In this document: positions 1 through 11,901 of the stretch, in pieces
Layout: the number at the start of each line of letters is the position of its first letter
Numbering within the stretch: position 1 is the stretch's first letter
DNA from: Laetiporus sulphureus 93-53
Taxonomy: Eukaryota; Basidiomycota; Agaricomycetes; Polyporales; Laetiporaceae
DNA length: 64,000 nucleotides
Direction of reading: 5' to 3'
Assembly: GCF_001632365.1 (NCBI RefSeq)
Contig: NW_024468511.1
Span: 1,311,663-1,375,662, forward strand
Position numbers and translations under genes: made by a program
The notes under the pieces: generated by a model
Told to the model about the DNA's origin: nothing
Seen by the model: the letters and a program-made list of their open reading frames with translations, nothing else
The model's database searches: none

Positions 1-16
1 GCATTTGGAGGACGAG

Positions 17-496
17 TCAGGGCTTTACTAAGTGAGTTGTGCCGCCCAAGTATGTGGTCCATATGGACTGCACTTCGGCATTGAGTCGGGAATTCCGGAA
101 GACATGTGCATGCGCACAGTTTATCTCCGGATTCCGCCCTAGGTTCCCTTGCCAAGGGTCCCGATGTCTCTCCGCGTGGCCGCACAGCTTGCAGCGCCAG
201 ATGGGACGCACAGCCTCAGCCGTGTCCCCGACCGGCATGCCCACCATCGCCATGCTGCACAGGGCTTCGATTCGCGGATACTCTATCGACGCGGAACGAT
301 TTACGTGAAAAAGCGAGCCAGAAAAGCAGGCCATCAGCGACTCGACCGCCACGGCCACATGGATGGCGAGATGTAGGATCATGTGGAGGTCTTCGCACGA
401 TGGTTCATCCCGCCTTCGGTCACTTCGACTCCAGTCTCGGTGGCGCCCGTCCCAAATGCATGTCCCACCCGCACTATTTTGGCCGCAGGGCCGCAA
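17..496 (-). CDS. Unrecognised ORF, possibly part of a gene
   Basis: An open frame of 159 codons with GC-rich third positions, as in the genes to its right. I do not recognise it. The C-terminal half has a single C-x2-C pair (WRCKLCGHAERHRD) that could be half of a zinc knuckle. There is a hydrophobic stretch around residues 40-60. The plus strand is also partly open here, so this may be chance. It could also be an exon of a gene with unseen introns. No promoter or splice evidence decides the matter. Confidence 0.25.
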   Translation of the reverse strand: MRPCGQNSAGGTCIWDGRHRDWSRSDRRRDEPSCEDLHMILHLAIHVAVAVESLMACFSGSLFHVNRSASIEYPRIEALCSMAMVGMPVGDTAEAVRPIWRCKLCGHAERHRDPWQGNLGRNPEINCAHAHVFRNSRLNAEVQSIWTTYLGGTTHLVKP

Positions 497-662
497 TCAT
501 ATTTACTTGCTACTAGTGTACGTATAGATCTCAGTCGTATGCACTGTCCGGAACACTTTCCTTCGCCACGTCGCAAACCACGCACTTGTACCGCTTCATC
601 AGCGCTCAGCCCTCACGGACGCAGGCGCACGCACGTTGCACGCTGACTCCACTTCGTCAGCG

Positions 663-2239
663 CTATGCCTCCGCGGCTGACGCTGCAGAAGAGCATGCGT
701 GCGACTCGGTAGTAAGCCGTACAGGTATCGTCTCGCAAAACGCCTTGAATGGCGTCCGCGAACCATCTGGCGGTTTGATGCACACCACGATCCCATCCTG
801 TCCTCGATTTGTCAGCCTCTATTCTGACGACACTAGAAGAACTATCGCTCACCGAAACCCTCACGCCTGTAGCCTCAAATCCGCCGTTTCTCACATTGGC
901 TGAAAGCGTTACAGCCCCAGCCCAGGTAATGGACCTCGCGTTCCTGCTGGTCTTGTGTACGACTCCTTGGCCGATTACTTGTGAGGAGAATATATGGCTG
1001 CTCTGTGACATCTGAGGAACACCGGTGCAGAGCACGTCGACCGCCGTGGTTCGCTTCATGTGAACTTGGAGCGGGAGTCCGCTCTTGCCGATGCCAGTGC
1101 GCGATATCAGCTGCTGCGAGACGGAGTGGAGGGACGTGTGTGACGGCGAGGACAGGGGATGAAACGACGAGGGTGCTGGGCGATAGCAAGTAAATGGGGA
1201 AAGGACATCTTCGTCCGCGAATAATGTTACAAAGAACGGTATGGGCTCTTTAAGGCTACAGATCTGCGACATGGGTAAAAATACCTGGTATTCAGGCAAA
1301 GGTTAGGTAACGGCCGTTACTCATGGGAGGACATCACTGACATGTAGCTCGATTGCAGAGTGACCAAGACGTCGAGGTCCGAGAGTGTACGTGAACAATG
1401 TGCGAGGGTATTCCCGCGAGGCCGCCGGACTTAGGCGAAAGGGCCCTGCGCGAGGTGGCCGAGAATACTGCTGTATCGCGAACGGCACGCGGAGGCTAAT
1501 CGACCGAGTCAGACCTGCCAAGCCTAGGCAGCTTACGAGCTCTCCTCACCAACTTCTCTTGCGCCACAGAGGCGCCTTGCGTTCCCCACGAACTATGTCC
1601 ACTGTTATCTGATACGACACATGCATCGTGAATCCCGGGATGCCGGCAAGGTGGGTCTGATACGTTGGAGGCAGGGGACGCCGCTCGCCGGACGTTGCAT
1701 CCAAATGTGCGCTAGGAAGGGTGTACTGGAATGAGCATCTGGTCCCCAGCGGAGCATCTCTCTGGCAATTCCACGAATACACCAGGTCGTGCAGCAGTTG
1801 CACGAGGACAGTTCCGGAGCCTGCGACTTCTCGTATTCTGATTTGTCCATGCACCTAGCCGGGGTAAGCAGATGCGCATTCGGCGAAGACATATAGGCTT
1901 TACCTGCACGTCGAGAGAAAGCACCTCGTCCGGTTGAAAGATGGTAATGACTCCATCTATCGTGCCTCCGCTACGGTAAACAGGGATGGGGGCGCCTGGC
2001 TCTTGGCCGCCAAGCTGGACGGCCACCTCACGAGAACGCTGAACGAAATATGCCAAAGAAGTTCCTGGCTGGGTTGCAATTCCTCGGGGATCATGACGCG
2101 CTTGAGCTAATGGAAGCGCTAAGCGTTGCTCAGAGATAAGGAGCGCCTCGTTGGACTTGCGGTCGGGCCACTGCTCCTCGTCTTCGTCGCTCGAGAGCGA
2201 GCTGGCGTAGTATTGCACGCTGGCGAAGGGATGGCGCAT
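663..2239 (-). CDS. Arrestin-like (alpha-arrestin) protein
   Basis: Five exons on the minus strand: 2239-1904, 1854-1550, 1495-1342, 1284-853 and 797-663. They join in phase into 453 residues, and the introns are 49-57 nt GT-AG. The N-terminal half has an arrestin N-lobe pattern: GGTIDGVITIFQPDEVL, then HGQIRIREVAGSGTV. It is followed by PLPPTYQTHLAGIPGF and VSYQITVDIVR, typical of the Y-x-V-x-V strands. The second half has CSLKEPIPFFVTLFAD, RTTAVDV and ITWAGAVTLS, the C-lobe. Alpha-arrestins in fungi link plasma-membrane transporters and receptors to Rsp5-type ubiquitin ligases; a PY motif is not evident, so the exact role is open. A stretch rich in acidic residues (SSDEDEEQW) lies near the N-terminus. 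The last intron (798-852) is placed so the tail reads DGIVVCIKPPDGSRTPFKAF. Confidence 0.8.
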
Positions 2240-2986
2240 TGCGGTCGGTGCGGTCGTGGCGGTGAGAAGACGGATTGGAGGTCATGAGGAGCTGTCCGCG
2301 AAGATGATGCAAACAATCAAGTTGGTGATTCGGATGGACGATGGGAAACAGCGTATGGGGAGGCTTCTTTGGCCATACGGCTGTGTCCAGAACCTAGCGC
2401 GACATGCTCCGAGGATCAGTCTATTGCAAACCTGGGAGATTGATTGGACTTGTATTCAGAGTGGGTCATTAAAGAGGTCAGATGGGTTTACGAGCAAAAT
2501 CGTCGCGGCAGGTATCAGTCAGTAGTGTGTGATGCGCGTCAAGTGGTTGATGCGTCCCCATGCCGGGAACTGATACCCTCGGGCAGCAGCAGATCAGGAT
2601 CAATGGATGATTGCTTGGCTTTCCACGACCCGGCGGTATCGCTTTCCAGTCATCTACGTACAACAAGACCCATAAGTGTGCGGCGCTGATTCTCAACTAA
2701 ACGGTGGAGATCTCACCTTTCACTGATGGTATGATGGACAGTTCGAAAGGCGGCCCCGAGGTCGCTATGCCAAAATATCGTGTGCAGGTAGCGGTCAACG
2801 AGAGTTGGATCTGTGCCGTCCAGAACATCGTATCAAGACTCGATGTCAGGCCTGTGCTCGCTGCTAATTCCAAGAGGACGAGCTGAGTACTACAAGAAAG
2901 AGCTCGGCGCTAACTTTATACTGTGGTCTAAACTGATCAGGCAAGTATGACGTCGTAGTAGTCAACTAGAACTAGGGTCCATTCGG
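2240..2986. other. Intergenic region, divergent promoters
   Basis: About 750 bp between the divergent arrestin-like gene and the small microexon gene. No convincing exon was seen on either strand. A CRE-like TGACGTCG lies at about 2948-2955. It presumably carries both promoters. Confidence 0.5.
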
Positions 2987-2997
2987 CATATAAAGGA
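2987..2997 (+). promoter_or_regulatory. TATA box of the small microexon gene
   Basis: GCATATAAAGG lies about 50-60 bp upstream of the ATG at 3046, followed by pyrimidine-rich sequence (CCTCTTTACTATC) typical of fungal transcription starts. This supports the start chosen for the downstream gene. Confidence 0.6.
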
Positions 2998-3045
2998 GCA
3001 GTGCTCTCAGTTCCTAACCCTCTTTACTATCTAGCTTTTCACATC

Positions 3046-3732
3046 ATGACCTCGAACCCGTCGCAATCATCAGAGACGCAGGCAGATGTACGCATTCCAG
3101 CAGTGGTCGCATAAGGCCGTTCATGATGTCGTAATAGAACCAGACCACCGAGCAGCGCGTCGAGGAGAATCCGCAGCGACCGGCAGCGGCAGCTGCAGCG
3201 ACTGAGAATGCCACTCGAGTGGAAAATGCAACGCAGAGTGTGTCACTGTTTTTTCTCAAGCTTCAGATTTTGCACCACTCACGTTCAAGTGCACTCAGCA
3301 CCCGGTCCTCAGGCGGCGGGGACGCAAGCTGGCGAGCCTCCAATTGTTCACCTCCCACCAAAACGCAAGCCATCGTTTACTGAGGAGGTAATAGGCAAGT
3401 CAACGCCTTGACAGATCTTTCAATGAATCATCGCTCATCGTGCCGGGGCATGACAGGATATGCCAAGGTATATAATCCGTGCATGCTGCTTTCTATACCC
3501 TCATGACGCTATCTTCTGCTGCATTCAGGAGATCCGGGGAACGGTACGTGACTCCGCAGAATAAAAAGGACACTCCTGATCTCATTCTTTCCCCAGATAT
3601 TGCGGGATGTATGTCACTCAACTCATTCTATTGGACGTGCCATTGACAGCTTTACTACAGGCGAAGACCAAGGAGGAAGGGGAGAAGATTCTGAGGGGTG
3701 AGGAGGTATACCCTCCCGCACGGAAAGAGTGA
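3046..3732 (+). CDS. Small conserved fungal protein built from microexons, one GC-AG intron
   Basis: Seven exons: 3046-3087, 3138-3237, 3290 (or 3299)-3394, 3457-3467, 3529-3543, 3597-3608 and 3661-3732. They join in phase to 115 or 118 residues. The N-terminal half is low-complexity (SSETQAD, RPAAAAAATENATR). The C-terminal half reads PPKRKPSFTEEVIG, then YAK, EIRGT, ILRD and AKTKEEGEKILRGEEV. I recognise this as the VIGYAK-x-RGT / EKILxGE signature of small, uncharacterised proteins widespread in fungi; the function is unknown to me. The intron at 3395-3456 uses donor GCAAGT, the standard form of a GC-AG intron. Exons of 11, 15 and 12 nt follow one another. The third exon's acceptor is ambiguous (3289 or 3298; both keep frame). 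The in-phase assembly across seven pieces supports the gene. Confidence 0.72.
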
Positions 3733-4325
3733 ACGCGCGAAGTTGCCAGATCATGGAATCGCAACCTGGTTATGTGCACCTCCGCCTCCTCGATGGTTTG
3801 AGTGCAGCGGATTTCACGGCATGTAAATGTGGCAATACGAAGTGTAGCGCTATCACGATACCATGCGCCGCTAGTGGTACTCAATTCGTAGTATTCCTTT
3901 CCTGTAAACGCCCGCGGTGGCCTTGAAGGATACAATTTTTACGACTTACCGAACTCTATCCACTGTCAACGTCCATGCTGGGCCGGAGGGCCGCGCAGAC
4001 GCGGCCATGCAAGCTTATGGCTTCAACGCATTGATGGACGCTGTTGTCCGAGTCGCTGCCGTCTGCCGTCTTGAAGTCATAGTCCACAACTGATCCAAGC
4101 TTGAGATTTGCACTGAGAGTACTCGTTCATTACTATACAATAGGTAAACAAGCCGCGAAGACGATGAAGACAAAGTTAAACAAGACAAGTAGACGGTCAA
4201 CAGCACGCAGCGACCAGTCAATCGGGTGACTACGGTGACTGTCCACGTATACTCTAAAAACAACATGGACGGAATAGAAGAAGACCAATCAATAAGGCAT
4301 CAAAAATAGATGTACAACGTGCAGG
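3733..4325. other. Intergenic region between convergent genes
   Basis: It holds the 3' ends of the small plus-strand gene and the minus-strand Cep57-domain gene. Open frames here are short and show no family motif. It contains a perfect 7-bp GC hairpin at 3989-4006 (see the separate entry). Confidence 0.5.
3989..4006. repeat. Short perfect GC hairpin
   Basis: GGCCGCG, a CAGA loop, then CGCGGCC. It lies between two convergent genes, so an RNA 3'-end role is possible but unproven. Confidence 0.5.
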
Positions 4326-7300
4326 CTACGATGCGCTCGGGCATGTCTTCCTTCCGCGAGCCCGGCCCCACGATGAGATGTTGTCAGGTACAGGTCGGGC
4401 GTCTTGTTCCGTAGCGGCAGGCTGCTCAACGGGCTTATCTTTGAAAGTCAGGAGGCCGTACAGCGAAGCAATTTGATCGCCCTGGACGGAATCGTCAGAT
4501 CATCAAGAAAGGCGACATCGACAAGCATACTTTTTGTTCCAGGATGTCGATCACTTCGCGCAGGTGCCCGGCCACGACATTGCGCTTCGCGACGTTGGAG
4601 ACCGCATCCATCTCTTTGTACTGTTCAGCCAACTCTACGTAAATGCTGAGAAATTATGAGACCGATTAGGTGAAAAGGTGGGTTGAACTCGAGCATTCGC
4701 ACCTCTTATAATGGGTGAAATCGTCTTCTAGCTCCCTAACCACCCGCGTCAGTACGGTCTGCGGCGGTATCTCATCGCGCTGATGACCACCGCTTCCGAT
4801 GCCATCATCGGAGCCCTCCGCAAAGCCTTCGTCATCGCCGTCATCTTGTGCCTTCTTTCCAAGTTTACGATAATCCTCCTCCATCCAGAAGTCCGCATGA
4901 TCCTCAGCCTTCTTGCCTGGCGCGCGATTCCGGCGACGGCGGTGGCACACTGTACATGTCTGCGCATTATGCTCGGGCGCGGAAAAGAAGAGGCGTTCGA
5001 GGTGCGCGCCGCGGATTTGTGGGAACGGCGCATCAACGGGAGGGTCTGCATGCCGCTCAGGCGCACGTCGAAGGGCTTCGTCGCGCCCGGCCCTCGTATG
5101 CATCTTCTTGAGCGCGATACCAGGCGTAGGTGCCATAGGACGCGAAGGAAGCTGCCCCGCATTTCTCGGCGGCGTGTTTGCGGGTCGGTCACCAGATGTC
5201 CGACGTGGGTTGAAAGCGACAGAGGACTTCCGCTCGTCTTCCATGCTCTGGTGGCTGGTGGCCGAGGAATGCGAGATCCGGGCGGAAAGCGCGGGTGAGA
5301 CTGAGCGAGAGGAAATCCGCGAATGTGAGCTGCTTGAGGAGCGACTGCTTGCTAAAGACGCCGACCGGTCGGCACGGCGCCCATGGACGTCAGCGTAGAC
5401 CCGTTCAGCATCATCGGTGTCAATAAGGGGACGAGTAGTGGGATCGTTCAGTGGTCTCGAAGATCCAACTGGTGCGATCTCAGCGCGCGTAGTGTGGTCC
5501 GGCACAGGAATAGTCGGGGTAGGTGCGCGATGTCCTCGAAACATTGAACCATCATCGCCATCATCCTGGCCATCATCAACTCCAAATATAGCTGAATCTT
5601 CCTGATCATGCCTCTGCTGTTGCACAGAAGGCTCGTCATTCTGAGTTTCCATGGTCAGCTCCTCAGAAGGCTCAAGAATAGTTGCCTCCTGCGGATCCCG
5701 TTCGTTCCGCCTTTCCTTGAGGCCCTCCTCTACCACACCCCTCAAGACCTCTACCTCTCCAGCCAAACGTTCCACTTCTGTCCGCAGGTTGTCCATGTCC
5801 TTTCCTTTCTCTGCCAATGCACGAGCATCAACGTCGCGCAGCATGCGGAGCTCATTGAGAAGCTGCTGGTGATCGGAGAGCTCGGAGGTGAGACGGGACA
5901 GGTGGTTGCGTAGAGTTCCGATCAGCGCCTCCAAAGCTGGGACTCCAAGTCAACCGGAGTACGAGCTTGGTGGTAGCGAGACTCACCTTTCTTCTCTTCC
6001 ACTGCTTGCTTGTACCTGGTCTCCGTCGTGAAAGGTTCCTCACAGCGGATTTCAGGGTCTACGTTGTGACCCAACCCGTTAACGGTTGTTTGCCTGCATG
6101 GGACACCAAGCTTGTGCCTCTCCCTCTTAGCAGCAGCAGCAGCAGCATCACGTGAAGCTTGCACTTCTTGCTCGAGTAGTCTCGTCCGCTCTCGAGCTAC
6201 CTCTTTCTTGCAGGTTTCCAGCTCGAGCTCCAACTCATTCATTCGCCGTCGAGAAATGCTATTTTCAGATTCAAGGAATGCAAGCTTGGACTGCACGGCA
6301 TTGAGAGTGGCGATGAAGCGAGCTAATGGAAGAAAATGATATATTGTCATCAAACACACGTTTAAAGCGACAATAAATGGGCTTGCCGGCATGCTGCCCG
6401 TCGTCCATGGCATTATAATCGTAGTAGTCCATACCCGCCTTTGCAGGGGATTCGACAGCGCTGGTCAGACCGGTCACATCCGGCAGGTAGATACGGCCTT
6501 TGGATACGTTCGTAGTCTTAACGTTGGAGGCATGGACTGAGCGTGACGGAGCTTGATTCACGAGGTTTTTGAAGGGGCCCCGTTCCTTCGCCTGTGTTGC
6601 CACTCGTGCATCGCGTCGCGTGGTCGGTACTACCGGAGCCCTAGCGGCACTACGTTTCGCGCAAGCCTCAGCTTGTTGCCTCTTTTCCGTCTGGATCTCC
6701 TGTACGAGCTTGCGTGCCATGTCCACAAAGTGAGAGCTGCTCGGAGGCGGCGGCGTTGGCGGTTGTACCGTCACCTCTGGGTCGGGCTGCGCATACGAAA
6801 GAGACGTTTGGTACAACCCGACGGGTGAGCGCAGGCCAGTGGTAGGTTTGTTGGGTCGAGGGGCAGATCGTTCGTTATTGAACAAGGAAGGGTATGTTGT
6901 CTGCGGTGGGCTCCTCGATCGCTTTGATTGCAAATTTGCGCGCTGATTATTGACAGAAGGGCGGGATGAGCCATTCGTAGGCGCACTACGGGGTCGCTTG
7001 GGAGAAAATGTAATGGCATTGAGTGCATCAGAGAGTTTGGGTCTGGACGCCGGGGAATGATGCCTAGCAGAGCCACTGTCTGATTCTGACGTGGATGATG
7101 TAAAGGAAGAGATCGGCGAGCGCACTGCTTCATGGCGTATCGGAGGATGGCTCGATAAGAAAACCTTGTCCAGACCGGCCGGGTCATCCACGACCAGAGG
7201 ATCGAAAGCGATAGCATCAGGGCCCTGCAATATTAACGTTCGGAATCAGACACGTAGCCACCAAAGATTTGCGGAAGCTCGACAGTAATACGAGCAAGAG

Positions 7301-7831
7301 TGAGAAGGTATCTCAGACGGAATATGCACGCACAAGCTGCTTATCCTTCACAGGGTCCATCCCAAGGGCACTGAAGTGAGCTTCAAAGCCAGCCATGATG
7401 CCTTGCAAAGGGCGGTCTGGGTCGTACTCGGCACCACTAAGGCTAACATCCCTCCTGGATCCTCGACCTGCAAGCCCGGCACTCAGAGTGAGTGCACTTG
7501 CGTGATGGGCGGCTGTGGACATTGTTTCACCACCGTAGGGGTTTACGGTGTCACCCGGGTCAAAAGATTGATACGACCAACCGCCGAGTTGGCTGTGTTC
7601 GCCGGCTTCGAGGTGATCGCCAGAGCGTTGCTCGAACGACGCAAAGACGGTGAAAGGTGAGGGTGCGGGGTGGTTTCTGGGGTATTCAACGTCGGAGAAG
7701 TCGTCTTCCGGAGCAGAAGAGAGATGCAAAGACAGATCGGTGTGCTGTAGATTGCGTTCTAATAATATTCGGTTCCGCTCGAGCTCGTCGCCACGGATGC
7801 TGAACTCGAGGTTGGCTGAGCCCCTCGACAT
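4326..7831 (-). CDS. Cep57 microtubule-binding-domain protein (Ppc89-like, spindle pole body)
   Basis: Six exons: 7831-7334, 7224-6372, 6322-5987, 5936-4703, 4645-4531 and 4481-4326. They join in phase into 1063 residues. The C-terminus (about 950-1030) is the diagnostic part: QTVLTRVVRELEDDFTHYK, then IYVELAEQYKEMDAVSNVAK, then GDQIASLYGLLTFKDKP. This is the conserved Cep57-type microtubule-binding domain of fungal spindle-pole proteins such as S. pombe Ppc89. Coiled coil is predicted by eye around 455-620 (heptads such as LELELETCKKEVARERTRLL and LRTEVERLAGEVEVLRGVV). The rest is Ser/Arg-rich and probably disordered, with one CTVCH pair near 880. The first intron (7225-7333, 109 nt) is longer than the others, and part of it could read as an extra exon. 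The intron at 6323-6371 is the least certain junction. It diverges from BMS1. Confidence 0.83.
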
Positions 7832-8097
7832 GTTCGGCGCGGAGGTATCGCAAAATTAGAAAGAAGTGATGTCGCAGGCGAAATAAGCGAACGGAAGCCA
7901 ATCAAGAGTTGCTCGATGGAGGCGCAGCTAGAAGCGGCGACAGCATGGAGTCGAAAACGGGCGCTATCCTGTTCAACCACAAACCACACGCGCTATCACG
8001 TGGCCGTGTCGATTTTTTGTGGCCCAATCTCATTCGGTCGTGTCTTCCTACTCCCCGCCTCTGCCTCTCGTTCCGCTGCGTCCTGTTTATCTACGAC
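7832..8097. promoter_or_regulatory. Bidirectional promoter with two CCAAT boxes
   Basis: 266 bp between the divergent Cep57-domain gene and BMS1. CCAAT pentamers are at about 7898-7902 and 8024-8028. No clear TATA box was seen, as is usual for housekeeping promoters. Confidence 0.5.
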
Positions 8098-11000
8098 ATG
8101 GAGGAACAGAAACACAAGGCTCATCACCCATCACAGTCAGGTTCGAAGGCGGAGAAAAAGAGTAAAGCTAAAGACAAGGAGAAGCAGCATGGGTTTAATG
8201 AGAAGGTTCGTTTACTTCTTAGTGATAGCATCCTCCGTCTTATGCAACTTTCATACCATAGGCATTTGCACCAAAATCTGGTCGCCGTGCTGATCGCCAG
8301 GCTCGACGCAAGGTTGAACGTGACCAAACTCGTCTTCATGTCCCCACTGTGAACCGCACACCTGATGACCATCCTCCTCCCGTCATTGTTGCAATCGTCG
8401 GTCCTCCTGGTGTTGGGAAGACTACGCTGCTCAGGTCGCTTGTCCGTCGTCACACCAAACAGACTCTCAGTCACATACAAGGGCCTGTCACCGTCGTCAG
8501 CGGAAAGAAGAAAAGGATCACGTTCATCGAATGTAATAACGACCTTAATTCCATGATAGACATCGGAAAGATAGCCGATCTTGTCCTTCTAATGATTGAT
8601 GGCTCATATGGGTTTGAGATGGTGCGCTGTATGTTTGTATGGGTGTATTTTCTCGGCTGACACAATCATCAGGAAACCTTCGAGTTCCTTAATATCCTGC
8701 AATCCCATGGGTTCCCTAAAGTCATCGGCGTTTTAACCCATCTTGATCTGATCAAAAAGGCTGCGACGCTACGTACGACCAAGAAGACATTGAAGAAGCG
8801 CTTCTGGACGGAAATCTACCAAGGCGCCAAGCTGTTCTACCTTTCTGGTGTCATAAACGGACGCTATCCAGACACAGAAATTCTGAATCTTTCGCGCTTC
8901 ATCAGCGTCATGAAGTTTCGTCCTCTGGTTTTTAGAAATTCTCATCCATATCTCCTGGCTGATCGTCTGGAGGACCTTACATCTCGTGAGGAAATCCGTC
9001 AGTCGAACGGCAAGTGTGATCGCACCATCACCGTATACGGATACCTGCATGGTACGAACCTGCGCCTCGGTATGAAAGTGCATATACCCGGCGCTGGTGA
9101 CCTCTCCATGAAGAGTATTTCGGTGCTCAGTGACCCATGCCCACTCCCCGATGCTGATTCGGAGAGGAGACGGAAGTTGAGCGAGAAGAAGCAGCTGCTC
9201 ATCCACGCACCTATGAGTGATATTGGAGGTATCCTGTATGACAAGGACGCGGTCTACATCAATGTCCCAGGAAACTTTACGCGCGGCGATGCTGATGGTG
9301 AGTTTATTAAAGCCATGCAATCGTTCAAGTAACCTATGATACATTCTCCAGCGCCTCAGGGGGAGGGAGAGAAAATGGTAATGGATCTGCAGGACGTGAA
9401 AGCGACTCTCGAGGATGCCGTCACTAGAAGCCAAATCAAATTGTTCGGGTCATCGTCGAAGCCTATAGTCGTTGCGGCAGGCCCCAGTAGAACATCCCAT
9501 GATTCGGATGATGGCCAGAGCTCGGGACAGTACAGCGACAGTGAGACGGAAGATGAAGAGAACGGCGAAGCGGAGCTCGGAATCGGTGCGAAAGAAGACC
9601 TAGACGAAGCTGATTCCAGCGGCGAGCGGAATGGTGCATCGTCGCAGGCATCTGATGACGCACGCGCAGCTCGGTTTTCTGGCGATCGTGGTCGTTCTAC
9701 GCGTCGGAGGGTTCATCGTTCGATGAATGAACTTCCTGCACACGAGGGTCCTGCTAGGGCCATTGAATACGCGGAAAGTGACCGTGACGAAGACATGGAA
9801 TCTATTCTGGACCGCGTCAGTCCGGTGATGTTCGATGACGATGCCGGTCTCGATCTCAAGAGTGATGACGAAGACATGTCCGACGACGAAGAAGCACCTA
9901 GGTGGAAGTCAGATCTAAGAGAGAAGGCCATCACGTCTTTCATGCAGCATTCGAGGAGAGGCAAACGAAAGGATCTGACGAAGATGATCTACATGACCTC
10001 CCTGTCTCCCGCGGAGATCATCAACAACGCCTCGTCGACGAAGCAAGGAGACGACCATCCCGACCAACAGCTGGATACGGAGGATTTCTTTAACGTGATC
10101 GACAAGGCGTCTCCGGATGTGGAAGATGTTGATATGACTAAAGGAGCTGTACACGCGGAAGACCTCGAAAAGTGGGAGGAAGAGGAACTGCTCGAGTCCA
10201 TCCGTCATCTTTTCATCACTGGAACAACTGCGGGTGACGATGCTTCTGCGGACAATGAAGCTGTCAACGATGAGCACGTGGACGAAAAGCTAGGGGACGA
10301 CGACCAGCAAGTTGATTCTATTGCAGATCACGAGAAGCACCGCGCAGCGGCCTTGGTGGCGAAAAAGAAAGCTCTCAAGCGAAAGTTTGACGAGCAGTAC
10401 GATGACCCAGAAAGTTCGAAAATGGACTTTTATGACGAGCAGAAGGAGCGCATGGCAAAGCAGCTGGAGATTAACCGTGCAGAGTTCGACGACCTTGATG
10501 CTGAGACGCGGGCTCTTACGGAGGGATACCGGCCGGGATCGTACGTGCGCATTGAACTGGAGAATGTGCCGTGTGAGATGGTCGAGAGTTTCGATCCGTC
10601 CTATCCCATTGTCGTAGGCGGTTTGCTGACCTCCGAGGAACGCCTCGGCTACGTCCAAGTACGCATCAAGAGGCATCGTTGGTACTCAAAAACGCTCAAG
10701 ACTAATGATCCTCTGATCTTCTCTCTTGGTTGGCGACGCTTCCAGACCATCCCCATTTACTCATTGGACGACCACTCGATACGGATGCGTATGCTGAAGT
10801 ACACTCCTGATCACATGCATTGCTTTGCAACTTTTTACGGGCCCGTTTCTCTGCCGAATACTGGCTTCTGCGCCTTCAACTCCTTATCGAAAGATGTCGC
10901 CGGCTTCCGAGTATCTGCTACTGGTGTCGTGCTGGATATCGACAGGTCCGTCAAGATCGTCAAGAAGTTAAAGCTGACGGGAGTGCCGTATAAGATCTTT

Positions 11001-11784
11001 AAGAACACGGCCTTCATCAAAGACATGTTCACCAGTGCTCTGGAGGTGGCTAAATTTGAAGGCGCTAACATTCGCACTGCATCGGGCATTCGCGGACAAG
11101 TAAAGAAAGCACTCACAAAGCCGGAAGGGTCTTTCAGGGCGACGTTTGAGGACAAGGTGCTCATAAGTGGTACGTTTGAACGGCAGGCGCTCCGTCCTAG
11201 TATTGACCTATTGCGCAGATATTGTTTTCCTCCGAGCATGGTTCTCGATTCAACCGCGGAGATTTTACAACCCCGTCACGTCTCTCCTTCTCTCCGACAA
11301 GGCCAAGTGGGCTGGAATGCGCCTGACTGGCCAAGTGCGCCGAGAAAAAGGCTTGAAGACGCCGCTCAACGTGAATTCCACCTATAAGCCGGTCGAACGA
11401 CCAGCTCGTCGCTTCAACACTCTGAAGGTTCCGAGGAAACTGCAGGCCGCCCTCCCATATGCTTCCAAACCAAAGCTCGTCAAGCAACAACATCGACAAC
11501 CGTACCTGCAAAAGCGTTCAGTTATCCTGGAGGCTGAGGAGAAGAAAGCCATCGCATTGCTGCAGCAGATGCGGGCTCTGCGCAAAGATCAGGTTATTCG
11601 ACGTAAAGAGAAGCAGGATCAGCATCGGGCCGCCTATCGTAAGAAAATAGAGAAAGATGAGGCAAAGAAGAGCGAGAAGGAACGGGAGAAGCGGAAAGCG
11701 TATATGAGAGTAGCAGGCATTAAGAACAAGCGAGAAATCGTTCAAGAAGAAGGTGGCGGGCCTCAGAAACGCAGGAGAACATAG
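8098..11784 (+). CDS. BMS1: Ribosome biogenesis GTPase Bms1
   Basis: Five exons: 8098-8205, 8262-8621, 8673-9297, 9352-11169 and 11219-11784. They join to 1158 residues, close to the usual size. Bms1 is a nucleolar GTPase of the small-subunit processome; it partners Rcl1 and is needed for 18S rRNA processing. Visible features are a basic N-terminus (KAEKKSKAKDKEK), a P-loop GPPGVGKTTL at about 83-92, DGSYGFEM (switch region) and LTHLD at about 177-181 (in place of NKxD, as in Bms1/Tsr1). A long acidic central linker follows (DSDDGQSSGQYSDSETEDEE and similar). The conserved C-terminal domain has SLGWRRFQTIPIYS, HMHCFATFYGP, GFRVSATGVVL and FLRAWFSIQPRRFYNPVTSL. The tail is lysine/arginine-rich (KKIEKDEAKKSEKEREKRK). 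The ATG at 8098 gives the expected short leader. The stop lies 117 bp from the KGD1 stop. Confidence 0.97.
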
Positions 11785-11901
11785 TCATGTGTTATGATTA
11801 CAATCCTTATTCTATGCATAGTTCTGCTTGGACCGATTTTCCCCAGGGTCAAAACGACTACAGCTTCGTTATTGTAAAATATACATGGAAACGCCCGATA
11901 T

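Noticed and set aside
4783..5298. Plus-strand frames over the Cep57-domain gene (4783-5398)
   Set aside because: Shadows of the minus-strand coding exon; no introns or motifs.
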